Source: Dyadobacter frigoris (GTDB lineage Bacteria > Bacteroidota > Bacteroidia > Cytophagales > Spirosomataceae). From it: 64,000 bases of DNA. The notes beneath the pieces are model-generated. The model did not search any database. It saw nothing but the letters and a program-made list of their open reading frames with translations, and was not told the DNA's origin. Where the stretch lies: assembly GCF_005280585.1 (NCBI RefSeq), contig NZ_SZVO01000009.1, positions 186,001 through 250,000 of the forward strand, given 5' to 3'. Position numbers and translations under genes: made by a program. This document shows, piece by piece, positions 45,627 to 55,569 of the stretch; position 1 is the first letter of the stretch; the number at the start of each line of letters is the position of its first letter.

Positions 45627-46973
45627 ATGAACTTTTACAAAATCCTAACGGCATCATTACTCTTTTTAATCATTTCAATTCCCGGCTCGGCGCAGCTAAG
45701 AGGAGGAGGCGAAGCATATCCTGATCTGCATCCGGATAAAGAGGCGATGGCTCGTTTTCAGTCAAATAAATTTGGCATGTTTTTGCACTGGGGACCTGTA
45801 ACCTTGAGGGGAACGGAGATCGGCTGGTCGCGAGGGAAAATCGTTCCGATTTCAGATTATGATAATCTTTATAAGGAGTTTAATCCGGTGCTTTTTGATG
45901 CAGACAAATGGATCAAAACGGCAAAAGATGCCGGCATGAAGTATTTTATTATCACCGCCAAACATCATGATGGTTTCTGCCTTTTTGATTCCAAATTCAC
46001 TGATTATGACATCATGTCAACGCCTTATAAAAAAGATATTGTAAAAGCGCTGGCAGTCGCCTGCAAGAAATACGGAGTTGATTTCGGGATTTATTATTCC
46101 CTGGCCGACTGGCATCATCCGGATTATGCAACACGTTACGGCGGCGATCCCCGACCAGTTTCGGGGTCTGTTATGCCAAAATATGTGCAGTATATGAAAG
46201 ATCAGCTGAAAGAAATCATTGTCAATTATGATCCCAAAGTATTGTGGTTTGATGGCAGCTGGGAAGAATGTCTGACGCACGAAATGGGCATGGACCTGTA
46301 CGCTTATCTGCATAGTCTGAAAAGTAATGTGATTATCAACGACCGGATTGATAAAGGATTTCAGGGAACAGAAGTACAAAATCATGCTAATCAGGAAAAA
46401 TACGCCGGCGATTATGCCACGCCGGAACAGCGTATTGGAGCTTACAACGTAAACGAACCCTGGGAAACCTGCATGACAATCTGCGAACAGTGGGCCTGGA
46501 AACCTAATGACAAAATGAAGCCGCTGGAAACAAGTCTGGAAACTTTGATCAGGACAGCTGGCGGTGGCGGCAACTTACTTTATAATGTCGGCCCGATGCC
46601 GGATGGACGTTTCGAGCAGCGTCAAGCCGATCTTTTAGTACAAATGGGAGACTGGATGAAGCAAAATGGAGAGGCAATTTACGGTACCAAAGGTGGACCA
46701 TACGAACCGACACCTGATTTTGTTTCCACCAGAAAAGGAAAGATCATTTTCATTCACATTTTGAATAAAAACCTTTCAGATTTAACCATTCCGGTTCCTT
46801 CGGAAGTGAAAATAATAAAGGCCAAATACCTGAATGACGGTAAGAATATTACAGTAAAAGTTGAAAACGGAACCTTGAAACTTATCCTGAATAAGGACCA
46901 GAAATTACCTTACGTTCTTGCGCTGGAAACTTCGGCGGATACAGGAAATCTGGCAACGATAACTCAAAAGTAA
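45627..46973 (+). CDS. alpha-L-fucosidase GH29, second copy
   Basis: 448 residues with a signal peptide ending at GSAQ. The same catalytic blocks are present: FGMFLHWGPVTLRG, AKHHDGFCLFDSKFTDYD with His113-His114, and nucleophile Asp209 in VLWFDGSWE. It lacks the F5/8 C domain of the first enzyme and differs in the loop between barrel strands. The two are probably paralogues with different linkage preference, such as alpha-1,2 versus alpha-1,3/4, but this cannot be read from sequence. It lies 51 bp after the first fucosidase. Confidence 0.92.
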   Translation: MNFYKILTASLLFLIISIPGSAQLRGGGEAYPDLHPDKEAMARFQSNKFGMFLHWGPVTLRGTEIGWSRGKIVPISDYDNLYKEFNPVLFDADKWIKTAKDAGMKYFIITAKHHDGFCLFDSKFTDYDIMSTPYKKDIVKALAVACKKYGVDFGIYYSLADWHHPDYATRYGGDPRPVSGSVMPKYVQYMKDQLKEIIVNYDPKVLWFDGSWEECLTHEMGMDLYAYLHSLKSNVIINDRIDKGFQGTEVQNHANQEKYAGDYATPEQRIGAYNVNEPWETCMTICEQWAWKPNDKMKPLETSLETLIRTAGGGGNLLYNVGPMPDGRFEQRQADLLVQMGDWMKQNGEAIYGTKGGPYEPTPDFVSTRKGKIIFIHILNKNLSDLTIPVPSEVKIIKAKYLNDGKNITVKVENGTLKLILNKDQKLPYVLALETSADTGNLATITQK

Positions 46974-47239
46974 CTACTCACTGATTTGGAATAATGAATG
47001 CTTTTAAATTAAAACAAATCATCGATTGAAGTTTCAACTTACTGGTAGCCGCCTATGCATATACAAAACTTTCATAACACATCAGATAATCCAAAGTTGA
47101 TTTAGGCCAGTCCAATCACTTGATGAGATGCATGCAAAATCCATCACCTGGATTGTATGTAAATTTTATATTAATTTTTGAATTGAATTAATTGGTTAAA
47201 AATTATGAAAATATCAATAATTTAACTATACCTTAACCT

Positions 47240-50200
47240 ATGAGATACTTATTATACCAGTTGATTATCGCTGTTGCCTTTTCGGGGGCAACATTTGCGG
47301 AAGGTGCGCGTACTCTGCTCCCCGATTCGCCGGTTGGAAATGCCAGGGCAATTTATGGACAAGTTAAAGATGGGCTGGGTGCAGGCTTGCCAGGTGTGAG
47401 CATTGTCGTTAAAGGCACGCAGCGCGGTACCGTTACAGATGAAAAAGGAGAATTTAATATTGAAACCCAACCTGAGGACGCCGTACTTGTTTTCAGTTTT
47501 GTCGGCTACAAAACCCTTGAAGAAACCATTGGGAACCGGTCGGAAATATCCGTTGAAATGACCAGTGAAAACCGGTCTTTGGATGAGGTTGTCGTAGTAG
47601 GATATGGTACCCAAAAAAGACGTGACGTAACCGGTGCCGTGGGCAGTGTAAAGGGAAGTGATCTTAAAACCGTTATTGCTGCTGATGCATCCAGTTTATT
47701 ACAGGGAAGACTGGCCGGAGTTACCGTACAAAATGGTGGTAGTGCTCCCGGACAAGCGCCGGCAGTCGTGATCAGAGGTACAGGAACCTTCGGAAATGAC
47801 CAGCCTTTGTACGTTATCGATGGGATGATTGCTGCGTCGATGGCCTATATAAATCCGAATGATATCGAATCAATGGAAGTCCTTAAAGATGCATCGGCCG
47901 CCGCTATTTATGGTAGCAGGGCATCAAATGGTGTTGTTTTGGTAACGACAAAATCGGGTAAAGCAGGAGACGTAAAAATCAGCCTGAATATAAAAGGAGG
48001 TATCCAAAGCCCAAGTAAAAAATTGAAGTTTTTGAACGCGCGTCAGTATGCCGACTGGAATAATATGGCTCACGACAACGACGGCCAGCCTCATGCACCA
48101 GGTAATGATTCAAAATTTGACCCAACCATTGACACAGATTGGCAAAATCTGGAATTAGGTTCTGCGCCGATGACGGATTACAATCTTAGTCTTTCCGGCG
48201 GAAGTAATACAGCTAAATATTTTATTTCGGGTCAGTATTTTAATCAAAAGGGAATTGCAACGGATTCGTATTTCAAAAGATATAACCTGCGCGCAAACTC
48301 GGTGTTTACCAAAGGCCGCTTTAAGTTTACTGAATCTTTGAGTTTGTCACGAGGTGTAAATAATCCTAATACGTATGTGGGCCGGGAAACAGGTCCTTTG
48401 CCAACCATGGCTGTTAAAAATCCTTCAAATCTCGGAGGTTATGCAGGTCTGGATCCTGCTTTTGCAGGTGTTTCCCGCGTTGTAAACTGGTATGGTCTGG
48501 CTCATCTGGATGATAATCGTTACACAACAGATCAGATACTGGGAAATATTGGTCTTGAATACGAGATTATTGACGGATTGAAATACAAACTTAATGTCGG
48601 TCTTGACTATTCGGTTTATCGTCAATATGATTTCACACCGGCCTTTTTTATGAGTAATTCTCAGGAGGCATTTCAGCAGCAAGCCACATTGAATGATTCT
48701 TACACGCAGTCATTCACTACTTTGGTAGAAAATACATTAACCTACAACAAAACGCTGGGAGACCATAATTTTGAAGTTTTGATAGGGTATACTTCACAAA
48801 ATGGTAACGCTACAAGTTTGGGTGCAACAGCTGCTAATTTCCCTTCGAACGATCTGAGAGTAATTAATGCAGCGATTAACAGAACGGTTAATACCACGGG
48901 TGATTTGCAGCAATTTGTTTTGCAATCGGCACTGGCGAGGATTAACTATAACTACAAATCAAAATATCTGTTAACCGCAACGATCCGTAGAGATGGCTCT
49001 TCCAAATTCCTTTATCCATCCAATACTTTTGCAACTTTCCCGTCTGTTTCGCTGGGATGGCGTGTAAGCGAGGAATCGTTTTTTCCAAAGAATGCTGTGG
49101 TTAATGACCTGAAAGTAAGAGGAAGTTACGGAACGCTGGGTTCTCAGAATATTAACAACTACCTGACTTCACCAACATTTAACCTTACTTCGGATTACTA
49201 TTTCGCAGGAGGTGCACAGCCAGGAATTGCTGTGACGCAATACGTGAACCCGGCGCTGAAATGGGAATCTACCAAAACTGGTGATGTTGGTGTGGATTTG
49301 AGTATGCTTGGAAAATCGATCGTGATTTCTGCTGATTATTTTGATAAAACCTCATCGAATGTACTTGCTAATATTCCAATTCCGGCCTATGGAGGCGGCG
49401 GGAGTACACTGACAAAAAATGCAGCTACAATCAATAATAAGGGATTTGAAATGGCTGTAACGTACATCAAGCCTAATAAAAATGACAACGATTTTAAATA
49501 CAGTGTTACCGGAACATTCAGTGCGATCAGAAATAAAGTAATCAGTCTTGGAGATGGCGTGAGCCCAATTATTGCGGGTGGTTTTACCCAGCAATCCCTG
49601 CAGTCTACGCGTACGGATGTTGGACAGCCAATCGGAAGTTTTTATGGATATAAGGTTTTGGGTATTTATCAAACCAAACAGGAAGCAACCGAAGATGGCC
49701 GTACGGATGCAGGAGCTGGTGATTTTAAATTCAGTAAAGAACAAACCTATCTTGGAAGTCCTTTTCCGAAATTCAACTATGGGTTGAATTTCAATGCAAC
49801 GTATAAAAATTTCGATTTTGGTGTGTTTTTTCAGGGCGTATATGGCAACAAAATCTGGAATGCCAAAGGACGTTTTCAGTACATTCTTGACTACGGGAGC
49901 AATAAAAGTCCTGAGGTGTTAAAAGCCTGGACGCCGCAAAATACAAATACGGACATTCCAAGAGCTACCCAGCTGGATCCGGCCAATAACAAAAGATCGT
50001 CGTCCTTTTATGTTGAGGACGGATCCTATACCCGTCTTAAAAACGTGACGATCGGATACACTTTGCCTGCGGGAATTCTTCGTAAAATCCAGGTTAGCAA
50101 CGCCCGTTTCTACGTAAGCGGACAAAATCTTTTGACCTTCACCAAGTACAAAGGATACGATCCGGAAGTTGGTCGTAATAGCAATGGAGGCAGTAATCCA

Positions 50201-50293
50201 AATAGAGTTGGAGATTTGCTAAACAACGGCGTGGATCAGACGGCTTATCCAAATGCGAGAATTGTGAGTGTAGGGATTGACTTAAACTTTTAA
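47240..50293 (+). CDS. SusC/RagA-type TonB-dependent outer-membrane transporter
   Basis: 1017 residues: signal peptide, a carboxypeptidase-D-like regulatory domain (IYGQVKDGLGAGLPGVSIVVKGT...GYKTLEETI), the SusC TonB-box region (DEVVVVGYGTQKRRDVTGAVGSV), a plug domain (LLQGRLAGVTVQNGG, DGMIAASMAYINPNDIESMEVLKDASAAAIYGSRASNGVVLVTTK) and a 22-strand barrel ending in VSVGIDLNF. It imports oligosaccharide in a TonB-powered way together with the SusD lipoprotein encoded 9 bp later. In this locus the cargo is probably a fucosylated glycan. It has its own 266-bp upstream region. Confidence 0.95.
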   Translation: MRYLLYQLIIAVAFSGATFAEGARTLLPDSPVGNARAIYGQVKDGLGAGLPGVSIVVKGTQRGTVTDEKGEFNIETQPEDAVLVFSFVGYKTLEETIGNRSEISVEMTSENRSLDEVVVVGYGTQKRRDVTGAVGSVKGSDLKTVIAADASSLLQGRLAGVTVQNGGSAPGQAPAVVIRGTGTFGNDQPLYVIDGMIAASMAYINPNDIESMEVLKDASAAAIYGSRASNGVVLVTTKSGKAGDVKISLNIKGGIQSPSKKLKFLNARQYADWNNMAHDNDGQPHAPGNDSKFDPTIDTDWQNLELGSAPMTDYNLSLSGGSNTAKYFISGQYFNQKGIATDSYFKRYNLRANSVFTKGRFKFTESLSLSRGVNNPNTYVGRETGPLPTMAVKNPSNLGGYAGLDPAFAGVSRVVNWYGLAHLDDNRYTTDQILGNIGLEYEIIDGLKYKLNVGLDYSVYRQYDFTPAFFMSNSQEAFQQQATLNDSYTQSFTTLVENTLTYNKTLGDHNFEVLIGYTSQNGNATSLGATAANFPSNDLRVINAAINRTVNTTGDLQQFVLQSALARINYNYKSKYLLTATIRRDGSSKFLYPSNTFATFPSVSLGWRVSEESFFPKNAVVNDLKVRGSYGTLGSQNINNYLTSPTFNLTSDYYFAGGAQPGIAVTQYVNPALKWESTKTGDVGVDLSMLGKSIVISADYFDKTSSNVLANIPIPAYGGGGSTLTKNAATINNKGFEMAVTYIKPNKNDNDFKYSVTGTFSAIRNKVISLGDGVSPIIAGGFTQQSLQSTRTDVGQPIGSFYGYKVLGIYQTKQEATEDGRTDAGAGDFKFSKEQTYLGSPFPKFNYGLNFNATYKNFDFGVFFQGVYGNKIWNAKGRFQYILDYGSNKSPEVLKAWTPQNTNTDIPRATQLDPANNKRSSSFYVEDGSYTRLKNVTIGYTLPAGILRKIQVSNARFYVSGQNLLTFTKYKGYDPEVGRNSNGGSNPNRVGDLLNNGVDQTAYPNARIVSVGIDLNF

Positions 50294-50302
50294 TTTACTG
50301 AC

Positions 50303-51871
50303 ATGAAAAATATATTCAACAGGGCAAATAAGGGCAAGTTTCTTGTTCTTCCGTTGGTATTCGTGGTGATCGTTTTTATGACGCAGACTTGCAGCGAGGA
50401 CGATCTTGATCTGACCAACCCAAATGCTTTAAGTACAGCCAATTTTTGGAAAACACCGGATGATGCCGAAAAAGGATTGGTTGCCGTTTATGGTCCGCTA
50501 ACAACAACGCAGGGATGGGGACGTATGATTGGCGGGATTCTTACCATTCAGCGCGGGGATGATGCTAATGCATTTTCCTGGCCGGCGGTAAATGATCCAG
50601 GGACTTTCACCGTTGTGCCAACCGATGGCCGTGTTGGTGAAGGTTGGGGAGAATTGAATGCGATTGTGGCCAGAGCCAATTCGGTACTGTTTTATGTGCC
50701 AAAAATTGACATGGATGCTGCGCAAAAGACAAGAATTTTAGGCGAAGCGTCTTTTTTGAGGGCACTCGCTCATTTTTATTTGCTGAACATGTGGGGGAAT
50801 ATTCCATTGATAACCACGCCGGTTGAACAGGTTAGCGATTTGTTTGTTGAACAGGCAACGCAGGAAGCTGTATGGGCATCGATCATCAGCGATTTAAAAC
50901 TTGCACAAAGCTCACTGCCCGAAACAGTGGAGGCAAAAGATGTTGGAAGAGCGACCTGGGGAGCCGCTACCGGTCTGTTGGGAAAATCTTATTTGTTTAC
51001 CAAAAGCTGGGCTAACGCCGCTGCGGAATTCAAGAAAATTATCGATAAGCCAAATCTTTATAGGTTGGTAACCAATTATCAGGACAATTTCCTGACGGCT
51101 ACCAACAACAATACCGAGTCGATCTGGGAGCTGCAATATGAAAGTAACGTAAATGCCAGCTGGGGTACAAGTGGTACGCCAAACGTCGGAAGAGGACAGG
51201 CATATGAGCCGGATATTGCTCCGCCAGCGTATTCGAGCCAGGGTAGTATTTCTGTCAATAAATGGGTTTTTGATGCATTTATGAAACAAAAAACCAAGGA
51301 TGGAAAGATAGATCCACGTGCTTATGCAACGATGGTTTGGAATTATCCGGGTGCAAAAATTTATCAGGATGCTTTCAAAACAAAAATGACCGGTGCAGAT
51401 ACCAATAGAATCTGGGACCGTAAATATTTGAATTATGACCGGGAAAGTTCGCTCGTTCCGGGTTCCTGGTGGTATGCTTCCAACAACCGCAGAATGATCC
51501 GTCTTGCTGATGTACTGCTCATGTATGCAGAAGCACAAAACGAGGCGACAGGTCCGGATGCGACTGCTTATGCCGCTATCAATCAGGTGAGAGCACGTGC
51601 CAATATGCCCGAAATTACGCCAGGACTTACCCAGACCACTTTCCGCACAGCCGTTCGTGATGAAAGAGTTCTTGAACTTTCTCTGGAAGGTGACCGGATT
51701 TTTGATCTGCTTCGCTGGGGTACGATGGCTGATGTATTCTTGAATCATCCGGAATATCGTTCCAATAGCGGCGGGAAGTTTATTAAAGGGAAAAATGAGT
51801 ATTTACCAATACCATTTAATGATGTAAGTGCAAACCCGAAAATAAAACAGAACCCGGGTTATATTAATTAA
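50303..51871 (+). CDS. SusD/RagB-family substrate-binding lipoprotein
   Basis: 522 residues with an N-terminal membrane segment and a Cys-containing lipobox region (VIVFMTQTCSEDD). SusD hallmarks are LTNPNALSTANFWKTPDDAEKGLVAVY, the tetratricopeptide-like RILGEASFLRALAHFYLLNMWGNIPLIT, and LADVLLMYAEAQNEATG...AINQVRARANMP, ELSLEGDRIFDLLRWGT and the terminal NPKIKQNPGYIN. It sits on the cell surface and caps the SusC barrel. The gene spacing (9 bp) is normal for a SusCD pair. Confidence 0.94.
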   Translation: MKNIFNRANKGKFLVLPLVFVVIVFMTQTCSEDDLDLTNPNALSTANFWKTPDDAEKGLVAVYGPLTTTQGWGRMIGGILTIQRGDDANAFSWPAVNDPGTFTVVPTDGRVGEGWGELNAIVARANSVLFYVPKIDMDAAQKTRILGEASFLRALAHFYLLNMWGNIPLITTPVEQVSDLFVEQATQEAVWASIISDLKLAQSSLPETVEAKDVGRATWGAATGLLGKSYLFTKSWANAAAEFKKIIDKPNLYRLVTNYQDNFLTATNNNTESIWELQYESNVNASWGTSGTPNVGRGQAYEPDIAPPAYSSQGSISVNKWVFDAFMKQKTKDGKIDPRAYATMVWNYPGAKIYQDAFKTKMTGADTNRIWDRKYLNYDRESSLVPGSWWYASNNRRMIRLADVLLMYAEAQNEATGPDATAYAAINQVRARANMPEITPGLTQTTFRTAVRDERVLELSLEGDRIFDLLRWGTMADVFLNHPEYRSNSGGKFIKGKNEYLPIPFNDVSANPKIKQNPGYIN

Positions 51872-51956
51872 ATGTCTGATTGAAAGCGATCTGGTAGGTT
51901 ATTTTCAAAACCTTCAGATGTCGTTTTGAGATTATAAAAGCTTGCTTTTCCAAATG

Positions 51957-51990
51957 AAACAAATCCCTGTGTCCGCGTAGGGATTTGTTT
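51957..51990 (+). terminator. terminator between susD and the VCBS gene
   Basis: AAACAAATCCCT and AGGGATTTGTTT are perfect 12-bp arms with a 10-nt loop; CGTTTTAAAT follows. The VCBS gene may still be reached by readthrough or may have its own promoter. Confidence 0.8.
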
Positions 51991-52015
51991 CGTTTTAAAT
52001 ATGATTTTGAGTGTG

Positions 52016-55000
52016 ATGGAAAAAAACTTCTTGCGAATTGGTGCTTTCTTTTTTTTTCTGCTTCTGGCGGCTGGCTGTAAGCGTAGCAGCTCTGAGCTTT
52101 TCAGTAAATTGTCGCCGGATGATACCGGTATTGATTTTGTGAATCAGGTCAACGAAAGTGATTCCATCAATACATTCACTTATTATTATTGTTACAATGG
52201 AGGCGGCGTTGGTATCGCTGATTTTAATAATGATTCACTGCCCGATATTTTCTTTACGGGAAATATGGTTTCCTCCAAGCTTTATATTAACAAAGGCAAT
52301 ATGAAGTTTGAAGATATTACCGCTTCCGCCGGTCTAACGACCACAGACTGGATCATGGGTGTATCTGTGATTGATATCAACCATGATGGCTTCATGGACA
52401 TTTATCTCAATGTAGCAGGACCTCGTTTTGCCAGAAAACATCATAATCTGCTTTACATCAACCAGAAAAATCTGACATTTAAAGAAGATGCCGCAGGTTA
52501 CGGTCTGAATGACAGTTTGTTCTGCGTACAATCTGCCTTTTTGGATTATGATCGTGATGGTGATCTGGACATGTATCTGCTGACCAATGATGTGGACGAT
52601 GTTGAAAAAACACTTATCGTCCCTAATACATATCCGATTACAAGAGGAAGAACAACCGATATTTTATACGAAAATGTTGGTGACACACTCGGACATCCAT
52701 TATATAAAAACGTATCTAAAAAAGCAGGAATTGTTCAGGAAGGTTATGGACTTGGTCTTGCTGTCAACGATCTGAATGGTGACGGCTGGCCTGATGTTTA
52801 CGCTTCCAATGATTTCATGCCCAACGATCAATTGCTTATCAATCAGAAAAACAAAACCTTCAAAGAGTCGGCCAAAGAAAGTATGCGCCACCAGACTTAT
52901 AATGGAATGGGGGTTGATATTGAAGATATTAACAATGACGGAAAGCCGGATATCATGGTCATAGACATGCTTCCCGAAAATAATGAGCGCCGAAAAACGA
53001 TGATCGCCAAGGCGGATTATGAGAAATTTTTCCTGCGCAAAAAGGCTGGTTATGTGGATCAGTATATGCGAAATACTTTACAGCTTAACCAGGGAACAGA
53101 CAAAAACGGGGTAACCTTTTTTTCTGATATAGCACAGTTTGCAGGAGTTCATGCGACGGATTGGAGCTGGGGAGTACTTTTGGCTGATTTTGATAATGAC
53201 AGTTTCCGTGATGCGTATATTACAAATGGTTTTGTAAAAGACATTACCGATCTGGATTTTCTGAGCTACAATACTGACAGTAACATGTTTGGTACCAATG
53301 AGGTAAAAGCAAACAGGACAAAAGAGTTGCTGAGCCTTTTAAAAGGAGTGAAATTGTCAAATTATATGTACCGGAATACCGACGGATTGTCTTTTGAAAA
53401 TGACACAAAATCCTGGGGTTTAAAGTATGATTCGTTTTCCAATGGAGCGGCTTATGCTGATCTGGATAATGACGGAGATCTGGATCTTGTTGTCAACAAC
53501 ATCAATGAAAAGGCTTTTGTTTTTGAAAATAAAGCATCATCTCAGGAATTGAAAAACAACTATCTTCAATTGATTTTAAAGGGTAGTGACAAAAACTTAA
53601 ATGCCATTGGAGCGGCTATCACGGTTTACTGTGGTGCCGAGAAATTCTATACTTATTTTTCCCCTGTCAAAGGCTATTTATCGAGCATGAGCGGGCCTTT
53701 GCATATTGGTTTAGGCAAAAATACGAAAGCGGATTCTGTTACGGTTCTTTGGCCGGATGGTAAATCACAAACGATTAAATCGGTAAAAGCAAATCAGAGT
53801 CTGACGTTGCAATATAGTAAAGCGACCAACAAATCGCCTTTCCCGTTTATAGCAGGAAAGTCGATATTTACGAATGTTAATGATTTGTATGGCGTTCATT
53901 TCAAGCACGTTGAAAATGAATTCAATGATTTTGTTGAAGAATCATTGCTTCTTTCAATGTATTCCAGAAAAGGGCCGGGTATTGCCATTGGTGATGCCGA
54001 CAATAAAAACGGAACGGATTTTTTCATCGGCGGGGCTGCCGGGATTTCCGGAACGCTATTTAGTCAGGGAAAAAAGGGCGTATTTGAACAAAAACAAATC
54101 AATAACGAGGACGCGAAATTTGAAGATATGGGCTCCTTGTTTTTTGACTCTGATAATGACAAAGATCTGGATCTTTACGTGGTCAGTGGCGGGAGTGAAT
54201 TCAAAAATGAGCCCGGTGCTTACAATGACCGATTATACATTAATGACGGAATCGGGAATTTCAAAAAACAAACTGGCTCGCTTCCGTTTACCACGTCGAG
54301 CGGAAGTTGTGTGATCGCAGCAGATTTTGACAAAGACGGCGATCTCGATCTTTTCCGGGCAGGCGCAATTTCATCGGGTACTTATCCTGACTCACCGCGC
54401 AGTTATCTTTTGATTAATGAAAACGGGAAATTTAAAGATGTCACCCAAGAACTTGCACCCGGTTTGACAAATGCCGGAATGATTAATGCAGCCGTATGGA
54501 CTGATTTTGATAATGATGGCTGGACAGATCTGATCGTTGCTGGAGAATGGATGCCGCCGACTTTTTTTAAAAATCAAAAAGGAAAGCTGGTTAATGTTAC
54601 AGGACAAACAGGTTTGGCAAATGTAAACGGATGGTGGAACAGCATTTATCCGGCCGATCTGGACAATGACGGCGACATGGATTATGTGCTGGGAAACATG
54701 GGAAATAACGTTGATTACCGTCCATCCACCAACCAGCCGCTGGAACTTTACTATGGAGATTTTGCAGGAAATGGAAGGTTTAAACCCCTGGCAACTCATT
54801 ATATTGTTGATAATTCGGGTGAGAAAAAAAGCTATCCTGTCACATACCGTGATGATCTTTTCCGTTCGATGCCGATTCTCAAAAAAACATTTGGTACCTA
54901 CGAGCCTTTCAGTAAGGCACATCTGGACGATATTTTCAATAAGGATGTCATTGCTAAGGCAAAACATTACAGTGCAGATACTTTCCAAAGCTGTATTTTG

Positions 55001-55564
55001 ATCAATAAGGGCGGCGGCAAATTTGAGGTAAAATCATTGCCGTCCCAGGCCCAGTTTTCATGCATTTTTGGCATTCTGACTACCGACTTCGATGATGATG
55101 GAGAACTCGATATTCTCATCTCAGGAAATTCTCATTCCAATGAAGTGGTTTATGGTTTTATGGACGCATCACTTGGACTGCTGCTAAAAGGTGACGGAAA
55201 AGGGAATTTTCAAGCGGTCGATGCTGAAAAAAGTGGTTTGTTTCTTCACTGTGCCACCAGAGGTATTGGCTCACTTTATGACAACAAAGGACAACAAATG
55301 TTTTTGGTCGTAGCGAATGCAGACAGTTTGAATATTTTGAGAAATAATAATCAGCCGCTTACGAAAATTATCAGAGCCGAGCCGGGAGATTCTTATGCGT
55401 TGATCACTTTCAAAAACGGTACCAGACAAAAGCAGGAATTCTCATACAGTGCCGGTTATTTGTCGCAGCAGGAAAATGCAGTACGTATTTTTGATACAAT
55501 AAAAACGGTGCAGTTCTTTGATAACAAAGGCAAAGGCAGAACCGTTTATAATGGCCGTAATTAA
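52016..55564 (+). CDS. giant VCBS/FG-GAP and ASPIC/UnbV repeat lipoprotein
   Basis: The start at 52016 gives a clean lipoprotein signal (MEKNFLRIGAFFFFLLLAAGC). The ~1180-residue mature protein is a chain of FG-GAP/VCBS calcium-binding repeats (GIADFNNDSLPDIFFTGN, DYDRDGDLDMYLLTNDVDD, DLNGDGWPDVYASND and others). In the middle is an ASPIC/UnbV domain (YLSSMSGPLHIGLGKNTKADSVTVLWPDGKSQ). Such proteins often accompany SusCD pairs. Their role, probably surface binding of carbohydrate or a support for SusCD, is not proven. It is the last rightward gene of the locus and converges with the AraC gene 5 bp later. Confidence 0.92.
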   Translation: MEKNFLRIGAFFFFLLLAAGCKRSSSELFSKLSPDDTGIDFVNQVNESDSINTFTYYYCYNGGGVGIADFNNDSLPDIFFTGNMVSSKLYINKGNMKFEDITASAGLTTTDWIMGVSVIDINHDGFMDIYLNVAGPRFARKHHNLLYINQKNLTFKEDAAGYGLNDSLFCVQSAFLDYDRDGDLDMYLLTNDVDDVEKTLIVPNTYPITRGRTTDILYENVGDTLGHPLYKNVSKKAGIVQEGYGLGLAVNDLNGDGWPDVYASNDFMPNDQLLINQKNKTFKESAKESMRHQTYNGMGVDIEDINNDGKPDIMVIDMLPENNERRKTMIAKADYEKFFLRKKAGYVDQYMRNTLQLNQGTDKNGVTFFSDIAQFAGVHATDWSWGVLLADFDNDSFRDAYITNGFVKDITDLDFLSYNTDSNMFGTNEVKANRTKELLSLLKGVKLSNYMYRNTDGLSFENDTKSWGLKYDSFSNGAAYADLDNDGDLDLVVNNINEKAFVFENKASSQELKNNYLQLILKGSDKNLNAIGAAITVYCGAEKFYTYFSPVKGYLSSMSGPLHIGLGKNTKADSVTVLWPDGKSQTIKSVKANQSLTLQYSKATNKSPFPFIAGKSIFTNVNDLYGVHFKHVENEFNDFVEESLLLSMYSRKGPGIAIGDADNKNGTDFFIGGAAGISGTLFSQGKKGVFEQKQINNEDAKFEDMGSLFFDSDNDKDLDLYVVSGGSEFKNEPGAYNDRLYINDGIGNFKKQTGSLPFTTSSGSCVIAADFDKDGDLDLFRAGAISSGTYPDSPRSYLLINENGKFKDVTQELAPGLTNAGMINAAVWTDFDNDGWTDLIVAGEWMPPTFFKNQKGKLVNVTGQTGLANVNGWWNSIYPADLDNDGDMDYVLGNMGNNVDYRPSTNQPLELYYGDFAGNGRFKPLATHYIVDNSGEKKSYPVTYRDDLFRSMPILKKTFGTYEPFSKAHLDDIFNKDVIAKAKHYSADTFQSCILINKGGGKFEVKSLPSQAQFSCIFGILTTDFDDDGELDILISGNSHSNEVVYGFMDASLGLLLKGDGKGNFQAVDAEKSGLFLHCATRGIGSLYDNKGQQMFLVVANADSLNILRNNNQPLTKIIRAEPGDSYALITFKNGTRQKQEFSYSAGYLSQQENAVRIFDTIKTVQFFDNKGKGRTVYNGRN

Positions 55565-55569
55565 GGTAT

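Noticed and set aside
47040..47239. Third copy of the 44-bp element upstream of susC
   Set aside because: Only a weak CTGGATTGTATG...AAATTTTATA resemblance, without TTAAACGG, so it is not counted.
50912..51748. Open frame of 278 codons on the minus strand opposite susD
   Set aside because: It shadows the SusD gene. The minus-strand translation has no domain, no signal and a skewed composition, while the SusD reading is unambiguous.
53874..54314. 146-codon plus-strand frame inside the VCBS gene
   Set aside because: It is in a different frame from the FG-GAP repeats, with methionine/isoleucine-rich low-quality sequence, and is a shadow.
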